A stretch of DNA of 64,000 nt from contig OX344749.2 of NCBI GenBank assembly GCA_947034885.2, forward strand, positions 27,977,501 through 28,041,500. Reading direction: 5' to 3'. Of the stretch, positions 21,581 to 32,830 are shown piece by piece. Under the pieces are notes generated by a model that was not told the DNA's origin, made no database searches, and saw only the letters and a list, made by a program, of their open reading frames with translations. The DNA is from Thuidium tamariscinum (taxonomy: Eukaryota > Streptophyta > Bryopsida > Hypnales > Thuidiaceae). The position numbers were made by a program, and so were the translations under genes. Numbering within the stretch: the stretch's first letter is position 1; the number at the start of each line of letters is the position of its first letter.

Positions 21581-24500
21581 ATGGATTCTATCCAGAGCAT
21601 GGCAAGTTCCTCTTCACCAAGTGTGCCTTTCACTGAACAGACAAGCTATTTCAGTTGTCAGACTGAAATGGAGATGGAGTCCTCAAAAGCTCATCACTGG
21701 AGCCAAGTGGATTATTCCATAACTGATTCGGAGTCGTTAGCAGAGTCCAATTACGAATACTTTACTTTGCTAAAAAATGATCCTTGATGGGCTCGTTTCT
21801 TTACGGACTTTGAAGCACTTGAGGTGGGTGAGAAAATCAGCGAAGGGGTATAAGCCGACATTTATGAAGCTCGCAACACACGTGATGGTCCATTCAATTT
21901 GGTGGTGAAGGTGATGAAGGGAGATGCTCCTCTCCAAGCTTTCCAAGCGCAATGGCCGAAAGGAATGTTGTCTGCTCGTTCCAAGTATAAACGTTTATTT
22001 GATTTGCCGTTGATTACGATTTTGGGAGGAACGGTGTTACGTGATGAGAGGTTGCGTGGCCGATTTGCTTTTGTGATGTATCGGAGCTGGGGAGATTTGC
22101 ATCTCTTGATTGATCGGCTAATGAAACAAGAGCGCAGTACAGTTGGCCCTTTCCCAATCGACGAAGCCATTCACTTGATGTTGAGTATAGCTGAGGATAT
22201 GAAAACGCTACACAACAAACATAGTATATTACATCGCGATTTGAAAGCTTCGAATGTGCTTGTGTGGAGACAAGATGGATTAGACACGACCCCTGTTGCT
22301 CCTCCTAACCAAATGGCGAGCATAGGATCAGTTGTTGCTGATTTTGAGTGCTCCGTGGGAGTATTGGGGACTAGGCTTTGGAAGGCCCTAGAAATACTGG
22401 AGCAGTTGAAGGCTAGAGTCCCTGGTTCAAAAGTGTTGTTTACATGTGCATCGGATGTGTATAGCTATGGTATGACTTGCTTTGAGATTGTCACAGTCAA
22501 GTTGCTATCCACATAATGTCCTTGGCGGTGATGATACAATATCCCAAATTTTGCAAGGGCGACGACCGGAATTGCCACATGACTTGCCTGATTTTGTAAG
22601 AGACATCATATTTGCTTGTTGGCATCCTCATCAATCGAAGAGGCCGAGCTTTGCAGCCATATACATGGCCTTGAAGCTGAAGAGAGGTCCTTATCCTATG
22701 AGTGTTGACATCAACAACAAGTCTAAAAGGGGTGCAAGTATTGTGATGGTATGTAAGGGAGAAGCCTATCCAATTTAGTTGTGCTTCATCTGATTAGGTG
22801 ATTGTTGATTAAATTTTGCAAAATTTATTATTGGATTGCTCATTTTTACATCTTTTTTTTCATTTTTTTCAATGTTTTTGAGTTCAGGATTCTTGGAATA
22901 GATCATTCTTTACATTGTGTTCTTTTGGCAGAGTTGGACTAAATTTTACAATTTGATTTTACTTTTTAATTTCTCCAAGAGCAATTCATGATGTATAGAT
23001 TGTGTTGTTTCTGTTAGGGAACTTGTGGCATTAATCCTTCATTATTGATTGCGCCTATCTAGGAGGTTTAGTCTACATAAACTTAGACTAATTGTTTAGC
23101 TTATAGTATATTTCATTTGATCTTTGTTTTTAGGGTACATATTTATCTGAGAATTTTTATTTGGATTAGAAAATCATGGTTAGTTTTCCAAGAGTCCATG
23201 ATTGTTGATATATCAATATTATGGCTCACAAAATAGTGTGTTGGACATTAGAAATTCATTTGATGGTCTCTCTATTATGTGTTTGTTGACAAATTGATTG
23301 CAACTTTGTTGCTTCTTTTGTCATTGTCATGTTTTGTGAGACATTCAATGGCTTGTAATATTTAATGCAATATCTTTTGATATTGGTGTAAATGTTTGAA
23401 ACTTTAATGGAGTAATGGAAATCAGATGTTTTCAATTTAAGTAAAGTATTTTTATAAATAAGTTAATGTCTTAACAAGTTTTGTTGAACAATACCCAATA
23501 TGGATGCAGGTTGAACAATGGAACAATCCTTTGACTTTGCTTGAAGGCATGCAGGAGTTGATGGATATGGGTCTATCAATCTTGAAGGCTTTTGATTCCT
23601 CTTCAACAACAATGATTACACATTGTGAGTTGTGTTTTTAGATTGTCGTGCCAATTGCTAATACCATAAGCTCCAAATTCTATTGTGGTTGCCTTATCAT
23701 TACATTAGGGAGGATTCTTTGAGGAAACTTTGTGACAGACAGATTCTTTGAATTTTTGTATTTTGACATTTGTCATTGACATTTTGAGCAACAGATTATT
23801 ATGAGGTGACTGATTGGAAAGGAAAGAAGGTTGAGGATGATGAATATATTGCAAATGTTGCAAAGGTTAGCATCAAGATTGCATGATCTTACGTGTATGG
23901 TTTTCACTATTCTATTTTAGAGTTTGTAGAATGTTCTTGAGTTGTTTGGAATGATAGATAAAAGATTACTAATCAAATGGTGTCTTTATTGCGCAGGCTT
24001 TAAGGAGTCTAAACAGTCAAGTATCTGATGAGACGGAATGGATCACTGAGGTTCTGAATGCGGAATGGGTTTTTAGGAGTATTTCTATTGATGGAAGTAT
24101 CGATGGAAATACAATTGTACAAATGTATGTCATAGAGGTCATTGCTTTGGGGAGTACAAGTGTCCTTGGAGATCTTTCTAGACTCTTGGTTGCAATGAAT
24201 TTTCGAATTCACTCAGCAGGATGCTGGACTTGTGAGAATCGAGTGTGCGGGGTTGTGGATGGGACTCGACTGGAATGTGTCGTTTACGTGGAAGGCACTA
24301 AAATGGGTACCTTGTTATGGAAACTTCAACATGATTTGGAATATTTTCGATTATCTACTGGACTTTTCAAGATAATTGTTCACAGAGTTGAAACTGAAGA
24401 GTTTTTCCACTTGAATAGACGTCTGTATAATTTGAAGTCTATGGATTTGACTCGTCTTCGCAGCTCATCAAACATTTGTGTACATCAGAGGAAGGAATTT

Positions 24501-24644
24501 TGGGAGGATTTCCGTCATACTGAAGTTGTTGTGTGTCTTGAGGATCGGTGGCCACTGGTCTCCGTATCACACGAGTTGGCGGATATGGACTATAAAATTG
24601 TTGGACCAAGTACCAAATGCCCTGGGCCATATGACATTGACCTG
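21581..24644 (+). pseudogene. Broken gene for a protein kinase fused to ACR-type ACT repeats
   Basis: ATG at 21581; exons about 21581-22748, 23510-23624, 23795-23865 and 23997-24644 at GT-AG sites. The kinase part shows VGEKISEG, the lysine strand VVKVMK, the catalytic loop HRDLKASNVLV, VADFE in place of DFG, ALEIL in place of APE, SDVYSYGMTCFEI and CWHPHQSKRPSF. It then runs into MSVDINNKSKRGASIVM/VEQWNNPLTLLEGMQEL, which follows the ACR N-terminus (V-I-D-N...A-T-V-K-V-D...LLE-QVLTD) with the splice site in the ACR position. ACT1, ACT2 (STSVLGDLSRLLVAMNFRI) and the start of ACT3 (EDRWPLVSVSHELADMDYKI) follow. Lesions: TGA at 21785, TAA at 21851, and a +1 shift between 22491 and 22513. ACT3 breaks off after 24644; a weak trace (EAVQLVRTLELRL) lies at 24713-24790, and no ACT4 is seen. 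ACR proteins are thought to sense small ligands; what this fusion did is unknown. Confidence 0.7.
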
Positions 24645-24887
24645 GTAATTCCACGCCATTGACCCAGCTTATTTCCAAGCATTTTTTTCCTTCTACCTTG
24701 TTCATAAATTGTGAGGCTGTGCAATTGGTGCGAACCTTAGAACTGAGGTTGTACTTGAATGGAGTGAATACTAGGATTGATCTTGATTCGTCCCTACTGG
24801 AAGCTAGTTACATAATGTTAAAATTGATGTTGGTTGTAAGCTGAATTTTAGATGTCAACAGTAAGAGTGTATTTAATGTACATACAG

Positions 24888-25430
24888 ATGGGCAAAGTCG
24901 ACAAGAGCGAAGATATTGATGTCGAAATTTTTGGCGAAGATGAATCGGACAACATGGTCCCTCGAATTCTGGATATCACTACTAAACGCAGTTGCCCTGC
25001 CGTAAGATCTGATTCATTCTCATCCTTTTGACGATTCCTTGTGATTTGCATTCGAGTCCTTGGACTTCATGCTACATGATGACTTTGTTGAGCATTTGCA
25101 CTTAGTTGTTCACAGTTTTGAATTTATTTGTTGATTCATCTGTAACTAACTATGTTTTGACAATAGGATAACGTGCACCTAGTTGTATCTGGGGAAAGCA
25201 CAAAGCTGCATGGTGATTTGATGAAAAACTTTTGCTCGAATGATCTCGTTGTTACCGGCGGCCAAGTTTGTCGTGATGGATGGGAGTTTGGCACCGGACT
25301 TTTTTTTCCTTTTGGAGATCTTCCTGGTGGATGGGAGTTCGGCCCTGAGCCTCCGGCTTTTCCTTCTGGATCTCTCGAGTTCTTTGTCACTGAAAAGCGG
25401 AAGCTGGCTAAAAAACATAGGTCCATGTAG
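24888..25430 (+). other. Possible terminal exons, unrecognised
   Basis: Two protein-like stretches sit behind good splice signals. The first (24888-25001) starts after ACAG and reads MGKVDKSEDIDVEIFGEDE onward to TTKRSCPA before GTAAG. The second starts after ACAATAG near 25168 and reads DNVHLVVSGESTKLHGDL and on to a stop at 25430; it contains an internal near-duplicate DGWEFG / GGWEFG. They are not ACT-like. They may be the 3' end of the kinase-ACR gene or a separate remnant. Confidence 0.3.
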
Positions 25431-25450
25431 CCGTTTTTGGTCTATGGTAT

Positions 25451-26538
25451 GGGTGATTGCACGAAACACTTGGCAGTTTGGTTGCGTTCTGATTTTGGAG
25501 CGCTATAACTTTTGATATATAAATCCAATGTCAAAACCAAAAAATATATTTCTAAAGATCTTGACAAAAATTCGATTCATTATTTTTCAAAAAATTTTAA
25601 AAATCATTTTATATTTAAAAGTTAATTTTGTTAATTTGTCACACTTTGACATAGTGGGGTTTTTAGTACTATTGAGAGGTTGAAATTAATTTATTTTGGC
25701 TGAAATTTATATAGTATATTCTATTAGTAGGTATACATGTTCCTACCAAAGGAAATCTAATAATACATTATTTTATATCCTCCACATTCGTGCAAAAAGG
25801 CCTTCTTTGTGCGTGCAATTCCAAACATTAGAAATAGTTTTGACCTCATTTTTTTAGTCAAATAGAATCACCAAAAAGTCTTTCCAAATGGCCAATTTTT
25901 ACTTTTGTTGAAAATTGTTTTTTCTATTTTCTATAAATTAAAACGTTAAAGCATGTATTTTCTAGGACATTTTTTGGACATAGAGTTTTGTTCTAGAAAA
26001 TACATGCTTTAACGTTTTAATTTATAGAAAATACATGCTTTAACGTTTTAATTTATAGAAAATAGAAAAAACAATTTTCAACAAAAGTAAAAATTGGCCA
26101 TTTGGAAAGACTTTTTGGTGATTCTATTTGACTAAAAAAATGAGGTCAAAACTATTTCTAATGTTTGGAATTGCACGCACAAAGAAGGCCTTTTTGCACG
26201 AATGTGGAGGATATAAAATAATGTATTATTAGATTTCCTTTGGTAGGAACATGTATACCTACTAATAGAATATACTATATAAATTTCAGCCAAAATAAAT
26301 TAATTTCAACCTCTCAATAGTACTAAAAACCCCACTATGTCAAAGTGTGACAAATTAACAAAATTAACTTTTAAATATAAAATGATTTTTAAAAAATTTT
26401 GAAAAATAATGAATCGAATTTTTGTCAAGATCTTTAGAAATATATTTTTTGGTTTTGGCATTGGATTTATACATCAAAAGTTATAGCGCTCCAAAATCAG
26501 GACGCAACCAAACTACCAGGTGTTTCGTGCAATCACCC
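25451..26538. mobile_element. 1.09-kb giant fold-back element, 4-bp target duplication
   Basis: Two near-identical arms of about 0.5 kb are inverted around a loop of about 25 bp near 25965-25993. The outer ends are GGGTGATTGCACGAAACAC and GTGTTTCGTGCAATCACCC, flanked by GTAT on both sides (25447-25450, 26539-26542). The right arm carries one extra 34-bp copy of ATACATGCTTTAACGTTTTA plus ATTTATAGAAA next to the loop. The arms differ at only a few bases. Terminal bases are those of the 17117 and 60593 elements, but the inside is different. There is no open frame. Confidence 0.9.
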
Positions 26539-26615
26539 GTATGTGCACTCAAATCATCAAGAATTAGAACTGTGTAAGGTTATTATTATTAGACATCAAT
26601 TATTTATACTGGATC

Positions 26616-27561
26616 TTAACCCCTAAACCCCTAACAGTGTTTTTCACCAAAAAAACTACTCCAAAACTGCCATTTCTAATACAAGAGCAATTTTTTTTTT
26701 AAAACACATTTTTGACTCATGTAACCGTAGGATCTTGTAGTAAGGTGGTTTGTAAACATGTGGAAAAAATTTCAGAAATTTCCACCATGTAGATTGCAAG
26801 ATATAAGCATTTGAATTGACAAAAACTGTTTTTTTATCCCTGCGAAAATCCGGGCAGCTGCACTTCACAAGGTCACATTTGTGTGAAAAAAAATTCAAAA
26901 TGGTGGTTACTCTTTGAATTCATACTTCAATGCAAGTTGGCTACATTCTCAAAAAATTTCAAACCATTTGGAATTGTACAACATATAGGAAAAAATAAGT
27001 AAGTAGAAAGAAGTAAAAAATGAGCCAAAATACTAAATTGTGAACATTTTATTCATGGAATTGAAAATTTTCAATCCCAATGGTTAAAATGTTGAAATAA
27101 ACAATCTACACCTTTTGTTTTTATTTTTTTTCAAAAATATGAAAAATTGAATTAAATGAAGAATTTCAAACTTTTTTTGTGCTGTGCAGATTCTGTAACT
27201 GTCCCAAACTACCCCAAACTTAAAATCTTCATAACTTTTGACTCATTGATCGGAATGGATTGATTCAAAGCTTCACATGTCAGTATAAACCTAAAGAACC
27301 GATTTGAAATTTCACTTTTCAAAAAAAAGTTTTTTTGAAAAAGTTTTTTCAGCTGCCCGGTCTGCCCGCCGAGCAAACAAAGTGACATATCATGCCATAA
27401 CTTTTTATCTACAAAGTCAAAAGTTATAAAAATTGTTGGGCCTTAAAGCTACTCCTTGGACACACATTGTATCAAAATTTCAAAGAAAAAAAATAAAAAC
27501 TCCATCCGTAGTGAGCTGCCCAAAAAATCTATAATCTCAAAAAACGTTGTTTAGGGGTTAA
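26616..27561 (+). mobile_element. 0.95-kb TTAA-flanked element, copy 2
   Basis: It starts TTAACCCCTAAACCCCTAA and ends TTTAGGGGTTAA. The interior follows copy 1 (AACCGTAGGATCTTGTA near 26721, ATCGGAATGGATTGATTCAA near 27250), in the same orientation. It is non-coding. Confidence 0.8.
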
Positions 27562-30500
27562 TGGCAAATGAAACAGGATTCTAGTATATTTAAGGATGGT
27601 TTATATGCATCACTTGGACTTTGAATGATTAAATTATGAATGTTCAAAGTATTGCCTCTTAGAGTGCCAACTATAACACTAAGCTCTTAGATTTTCTTCT
27701 TGTGATTGTATACATCTTGTGTAATAAATAATTGAGTTCTATTGAATCTTCTTGGTCCAAATGTAGCTGTTGCATTTTGGATAGTGTTGGTTATGGGTGG
27801 CAACAAATTTTTCACTAAATAATCTAGCATCCCTTGCCCAATGTGTTGAGTATTGTGAACTTTTTAGCTTCAATCTCTAGAAGTTACTTAGAGTACTTTG
27901 AGCTTTGGTTGAATTTGAATAGGGCATGAGATTAGCAACTTGGTTATTTCTTAAAGCAATAAAAAGAATAATATGTATGAAAAAATGTTGACTTTTCTTT
28001 TTGATGTGAAAGAAGTGTCATATTTGTGAGACTAGCACTTCATGTTGAATGCATTTTCTTTCCCAATGGCATGCTTGTAAACCCTCACATTACATTTCAT
28101 ATCTAGACTTGGTCAAACTTCATTAGATTTTTACATTAGATCATACATTTCAAAATTTTGATATTTTTCAAAAGTAGTAGTCTATGTGGAATTCAAAATC
28201 TCATTTTTTTATAACCATGACCATCAAATTGATTTTTATTTGATTTTTTATAGAAAATTATTTATAAAAATTACTGTCTTTACAAAAATATTATAAGTTT
28301 TTGAGAAAAATAAAAATAATTGTAAGAAGAATTATAGTGCAATCAATTTACTACTTGAGCTCACACCTAAAGAAATTTAATAGATAAAGTTCAATCATAA
28401 TATATTTTAAGCTTTCATAAATCATCATACTATCTTCAAAGTATTATAGAAATTTCAATTTTAATAATTTTGTAAGAAAATTCAAATGGAATAAAGAGTA
28501 AATTATTAGAGCTACATTTTGTTAGTTAACCTTAAGTGCATTTAAAATCAAGAACTATATTAAAATTCAACTTTTGGCTTTCAAAACACCCTATGGTGTT
28601 TGCCATATCCTATAAAGATTATATATGCTAGATCATTTAGTTAGATGTCTTATACAAAGATGGTCTTCATTAGAATGACAATTTTGAGATGATTCTACAA
28701 CTCACTTGGTCGTAGATGTAGCTTATTTTTTGCAATGTTTCATCTCCTTCAATTTAAAGCCAATAAATCAATGGCAATTGTAGAGTTTCATCTTATAATC
28801 CTCTATTTACTATCTTGTAAGTCGAGATATTGGTTAGCACGTCTTTCATGAATAATTCTTTCATTTTGAAGAATGAGGTTCAATAGGAGGGGGTTCTATT
28901 GTATGAGTCTAGAATTATGAGTGCATGGACCTAAAAGACTATATATCTATGTTATAAATACCTATAATTATTAGAGATGTTTATTTTATAAGGACTTATA
29001 GTAGTTGTAGGATATCAATTATATATGTGCTTAAATTTTATATGCTCACATTTCTATGTTCACATCCTAGCATTGTTGGTTCAATTGATGCTAAAATTAG
29101 AAATTCTTGGCCAACATTTTTTCATTAGAATATTATGAATTTTTTTAATATTCCTTACTTTGTTATTTAATTTTATAATTATTTACTCCAAACCTACCCT
29201 ACAATTGCAATATAGTATGAGTATTGCCTTGAATTTGAACCTTTCCAAAGCTAGTGTTAAATTAAGTTATTAACAAAGAAGAGAAGAATAATTGTAGTCA
29301 TAAATGACTAGCATAAATGAAGAGTGTGCTGGCAATAGTTCTACCATCTAAGCCATGTAGGCATTGGTAACAAGAGTTGTTAATCTTTATAGTGTATTTT
29401 TGCTAAAAACATTCTTAGAGAATGGAGCTATTTTTTGAATTTTTTTCAAATCAAATTCTTCTTTCCTTTCAAGGTGAAGGAATAAAGAGAGAGGAAGAAG
29501 GTGGTTAACTTGAGTTGGAAAGAAGCTTATTATTCAATGCACTATTCTTTTTATTCACATAGTTTTCTCTTCATTGTAAATTTTGAAAGGAGTAGTTGCA
29601 AGAATCATTTGTTTGCATCATAGAATGCTCATCTATAGAATACTTACAAATAGAAGTTTTGAGAATCCATTCTATATAGATGATTGTAAGAAAACAAATT
29701 CAAAACCTTAGAGAAAATAAGCAAATGATGATGCGCACTATGAAGGAATTTATAATGGAGTTTGCAAGTGTAAGAGAGAATCTACATTGTCCTAATTTTG
29801 AAATACCTTGGAAGATCTCAAATGTAGATGTACAATTGACATTATTTGTCTTTTATAATTCACCTTCAATTCTTATGCAATGTAATTAAAGGATATCAAA
29901 TTTCAATTCTTAAAAAACAAAATTCCATTTTGGGTGAATTTGTTTCATTTACTATTCACATTTTTGCATGATAATTGAAGAATTCAATTATTGAAAGAGA
30001 TTTTGGAGAATAGAGGGCCATTTGAGGCCAGTTCCTTATGTTGTTTCCGCAATAGTCAGGGAATGGCTGACTATTGTCAGCCTTTATAAATAAATTTTTT
30101 TAAATTGGTCCTGAAATTGAATTTTTTTTTCCAAAAAAATGAAAAAAAATCTGATGTCACCATCTCCCAACCACATTAGATGCAATAGTGGCACAAGTCC
30201 CAACGTTCTCCATTGTGCATATTGTGAAAATAATGGAATGCGCTTGGGGCAAAGTTTAATCATTCTTTGGCTAAGTGGAAAATATTGACCTTGTTGATTA
30301 AAAAAATAAACTAAATTGGGCAAAGAATGTCAAAGTGTGATTTTCTTCAAAATTACTCAACAAAGCATGAGGTCCAAACATGAATGTGGTCTTTTAGAAA
30401 TTGAGCTTTCAACAAGGCAAGAAGAATCACTAGCCAAAAGAAAATAACATAATAGTTCTCATATAATTGCTTTGTACATCTTGGAATGATTTTGTGAATC

Positions 30501-30603
30501 AACCTATTTTGCTCCAACAACAACATTTTAAACTAGGACACCTAATGTGACAATAGATTTGTATGTGTTCCTCCAAATCTTGGGATAAGAGTGTTGAAGC
30601 TTG
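27562..30603. other. A+T-rich spacer, no gene seen
   Basis: Three kilobases of A+T-rich sequence with only short frames. A degenerate relative of the CATTAGA elements may lie near 30010-30215 (AGGGCCATTTGAGGCC, TTGTCAGCC, then GTCCCAACGTTCTCC), but its ends are unclear. Confidence 0.45.
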
Positions 30604-30749
30604 CATTAGATGTTTTTTGACCCCTGCAGAAGACTGTTCCAGTGCTGTTCCCCCGCAGCTGTTCCCCGCAGCGAGGGGAGCGGCCTGCTGTCAGAATTTT
30701 TTTTTTCAAAAAAAAAAAAAAAAAAAAAAATTTTTTTAGTCTTCAAATA

Positions 30750-30786
<37 letters not shown>

Positions 30787-30900
30787 GTCGATGACGTGGC
30801 AGTCTCTCGGCCACGTCAGACCGCCTTGCCGAACCTCACCGAACCTGTTCCCTGCTGTGATAACTCGCAGTCTTCTTGACCCCTCAAAAAACATCTAATG
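30604..30900. mobile_element. CATTAGA-type MITE, copy 1 (297 bp)
   Basis: The inverted ends are CATTAGATGTTTTTTGACCC and GGGTC-like complement ending CATCTAATG. Inside the ends lie G+C-rich arms (CTGTTCCCCGCAG) and a core of long A and T runs (30709-30785). GATGACGTGGCAGTCTC is shared with the other copies. It is non-coding. Confidence 0.8.
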
Positions 30901-32283
30901 TGTGGGACTACAATTTAACTTTTAATTATGGAGGCGGATGTCTTACGTTTGATGAGTGACAAAAAATCTTCCCTTGTAGGATAAAAGTGTAACTATTTAT
31001 CCTCAATATTAGGGGAGGAAAGGAGAGACATTCTACAATACTTTGACTCCCGGGTAGATCACTTCCTACATTTAAAAAACCATGTATGGCTTAATATAGC
31101 ATGGGTTTTTATTGTTTCAAGGTAAAATTTGTAAAGGATTTACAAATACAGTAGGAAACTTTCAAAATCAAAGATGCACTATAAGTAAAATAGGTAGCTA
31201 AAAAATCTCAAGTATTAAGAAAAATTATATATAATATAAGGACTAGAGATTAGGATCTTGGAAATTGTATTTAGTAGGGTCAATTTTATGTAGAGCTCAT
31301 TTAGGGTCTAGAATTTAGGATTTAGGATTTTAGGGTTTAAGTAGCATGGCATGTGAAAGACATTGCCTTTTGTTCTTTCAAATGGTGTGCTCAAAATTGA
31401 TTCTTGTTTAGAACACGTGGATGACATTTTCTCATTTTTCAAAGCATTGCAATTTTTCTAAACGGTGATTCTATTGTTTTCCTTTCATGCATTGTCAAAC
31501 TATGTTTTTCATGCATTGTAGAAGTTCTTGTACATTCAATAATTCAATTTTTGGATTTTTGTATATTGCAAGTGGTAAAATTGTCATACTAGTTTACTCA
31601 ATTGAATTCTATTTAGAAAAAAAGGATGTGACAACTGAAAAGAATATTGAGTTAAGTAAACTAATTCACTTTGTTTCCTTATAAAGAAAATACCCTAAAA
31701 AAAAATTCACCTACATAATATAAGTAAATATAGGGTGCCATAATATAGGACATTTTCACAAATTATGTAATTATAGGGGACCATTTATTCAAGCCTTCAA
31801 GTAAATAGTCCACCAAAGAATACCGCCTCGCTGCACATGGGGTATGAAACATACAAAGAGTGATCTACCCAGGCTTTGACTTCAAGTGAATATATTTGAC
31901 TTATTCAAAGTAGATGATGTCACATGGTATCAAAATCCACAATTTCCACGGCCACCAATCCATTATTCAAGGATTAAGGAATTACAGGAAAAACGTGTTT
32001 GGGACATACAAAGATGGGGGCGTTGTAGAGGTTGCCGATGGCATGGAAGTGCACGCTTTGGAAAAACAAAGTTGGAAATGGAATTTATGAGAACGGGGTG
32101 CAATGCAACAACAACAAAATTACATGGCACAAATGCGTTCAACCAATCTAGAAAAGTTCCATCAAGTTGCAATAGTAGTGAAAAGGATTTACAGACATCT
32201 CAAAGAGATTTGCATTGCAATTGCAACATGCTCTAGCTCTATTCTACTAAGGTTTACATGGCATGACAACAACACCAGATACG
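30901..32283. other. Spacer with one doubtful open frame
   Basis: A 116-codon frame (31886-32236) reads WYQNPQFPRPPIHYSRIKEL, and another frame in the same stretch reads QQQQNYMAQMRSTNLEKF. This recalls plant retrotransposon gag regions, but the match is too weak to call. Nothing else was recognised. Confidence 0.35.
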
Positions 32284-32560
32284 CATTAGAGGATTTTTGA
32301 GGCCATTGGAAGACTGCAGGTTCCCAAACTGCGGGAACGCAATTTCTGCCACGTGAACAAAAATCCTATGTGGTCGAGAGAGTGCCACGTCATTAATTTA
32401 TTTATTTTTTGAAAAAAAAATTGGGATTTTTTTCATATTTCAGGACCCAATTTTTTTGGGGGGGGGTAAATGCTGGCCTGATAGCGACCAACAGTTACAG
32501 GAACAATTTCGGGGAATAGCCCCAAAACGGCCCTTTGGAGGCCTCAAATCCCTTCTAATG
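32284..32560. mobile_element. CATTAGA-type MITE, copy 2 (277 bp)
   Basis: It starts CATTAGAGGATTTTTGAGGCC and ends with the near complement GGCCTCAAATCCCTTCTAATG (first bases shown only). Shared inner blocks are GACTGCAGGTTCCC, GTGCCACGTCATTA and CAACAGTTACAGG. Confidence 0.8.
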
Positions 32561-32830
32561 ATTTTGCAAACTTGCAATAGCATCATGAGGTTTCATTAAC
32601 GACTCCAAAATGGTTTGGATTTGGCAATTGCAACACAACAGACTCTGTTTCAGTATTCAAGGTTTGCACTGCATTGCAGCAACACCAAGAAGGCTTCATT
32701 GAGTTGTAAGGTTCAGTTACTTTGAGGAGATGACGGAGTGGATGGATTGATGAAGCACATCCCTCTCTCCTCCTCACCAGTTTGACCCAATCTGGCTGCT
32801 TTCCACTAGCTAATGGAAAGTGGTAATTAA

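Noticed and set aside
21785..21853. Stops in the kinase explained by RNA editing or an intron
   Set aside because: U-to-C editing in plants is known for organelle transcripts, not nuclear ones, and the sequence between the two stops is plainly coding, so an intron there does not fit.
31886..32236. Retrotransposon gag remnant
   Set aside because: The Gln-rich stretch is suggestive, but no protease, zinc knuckle or reverse transcriptase follows.
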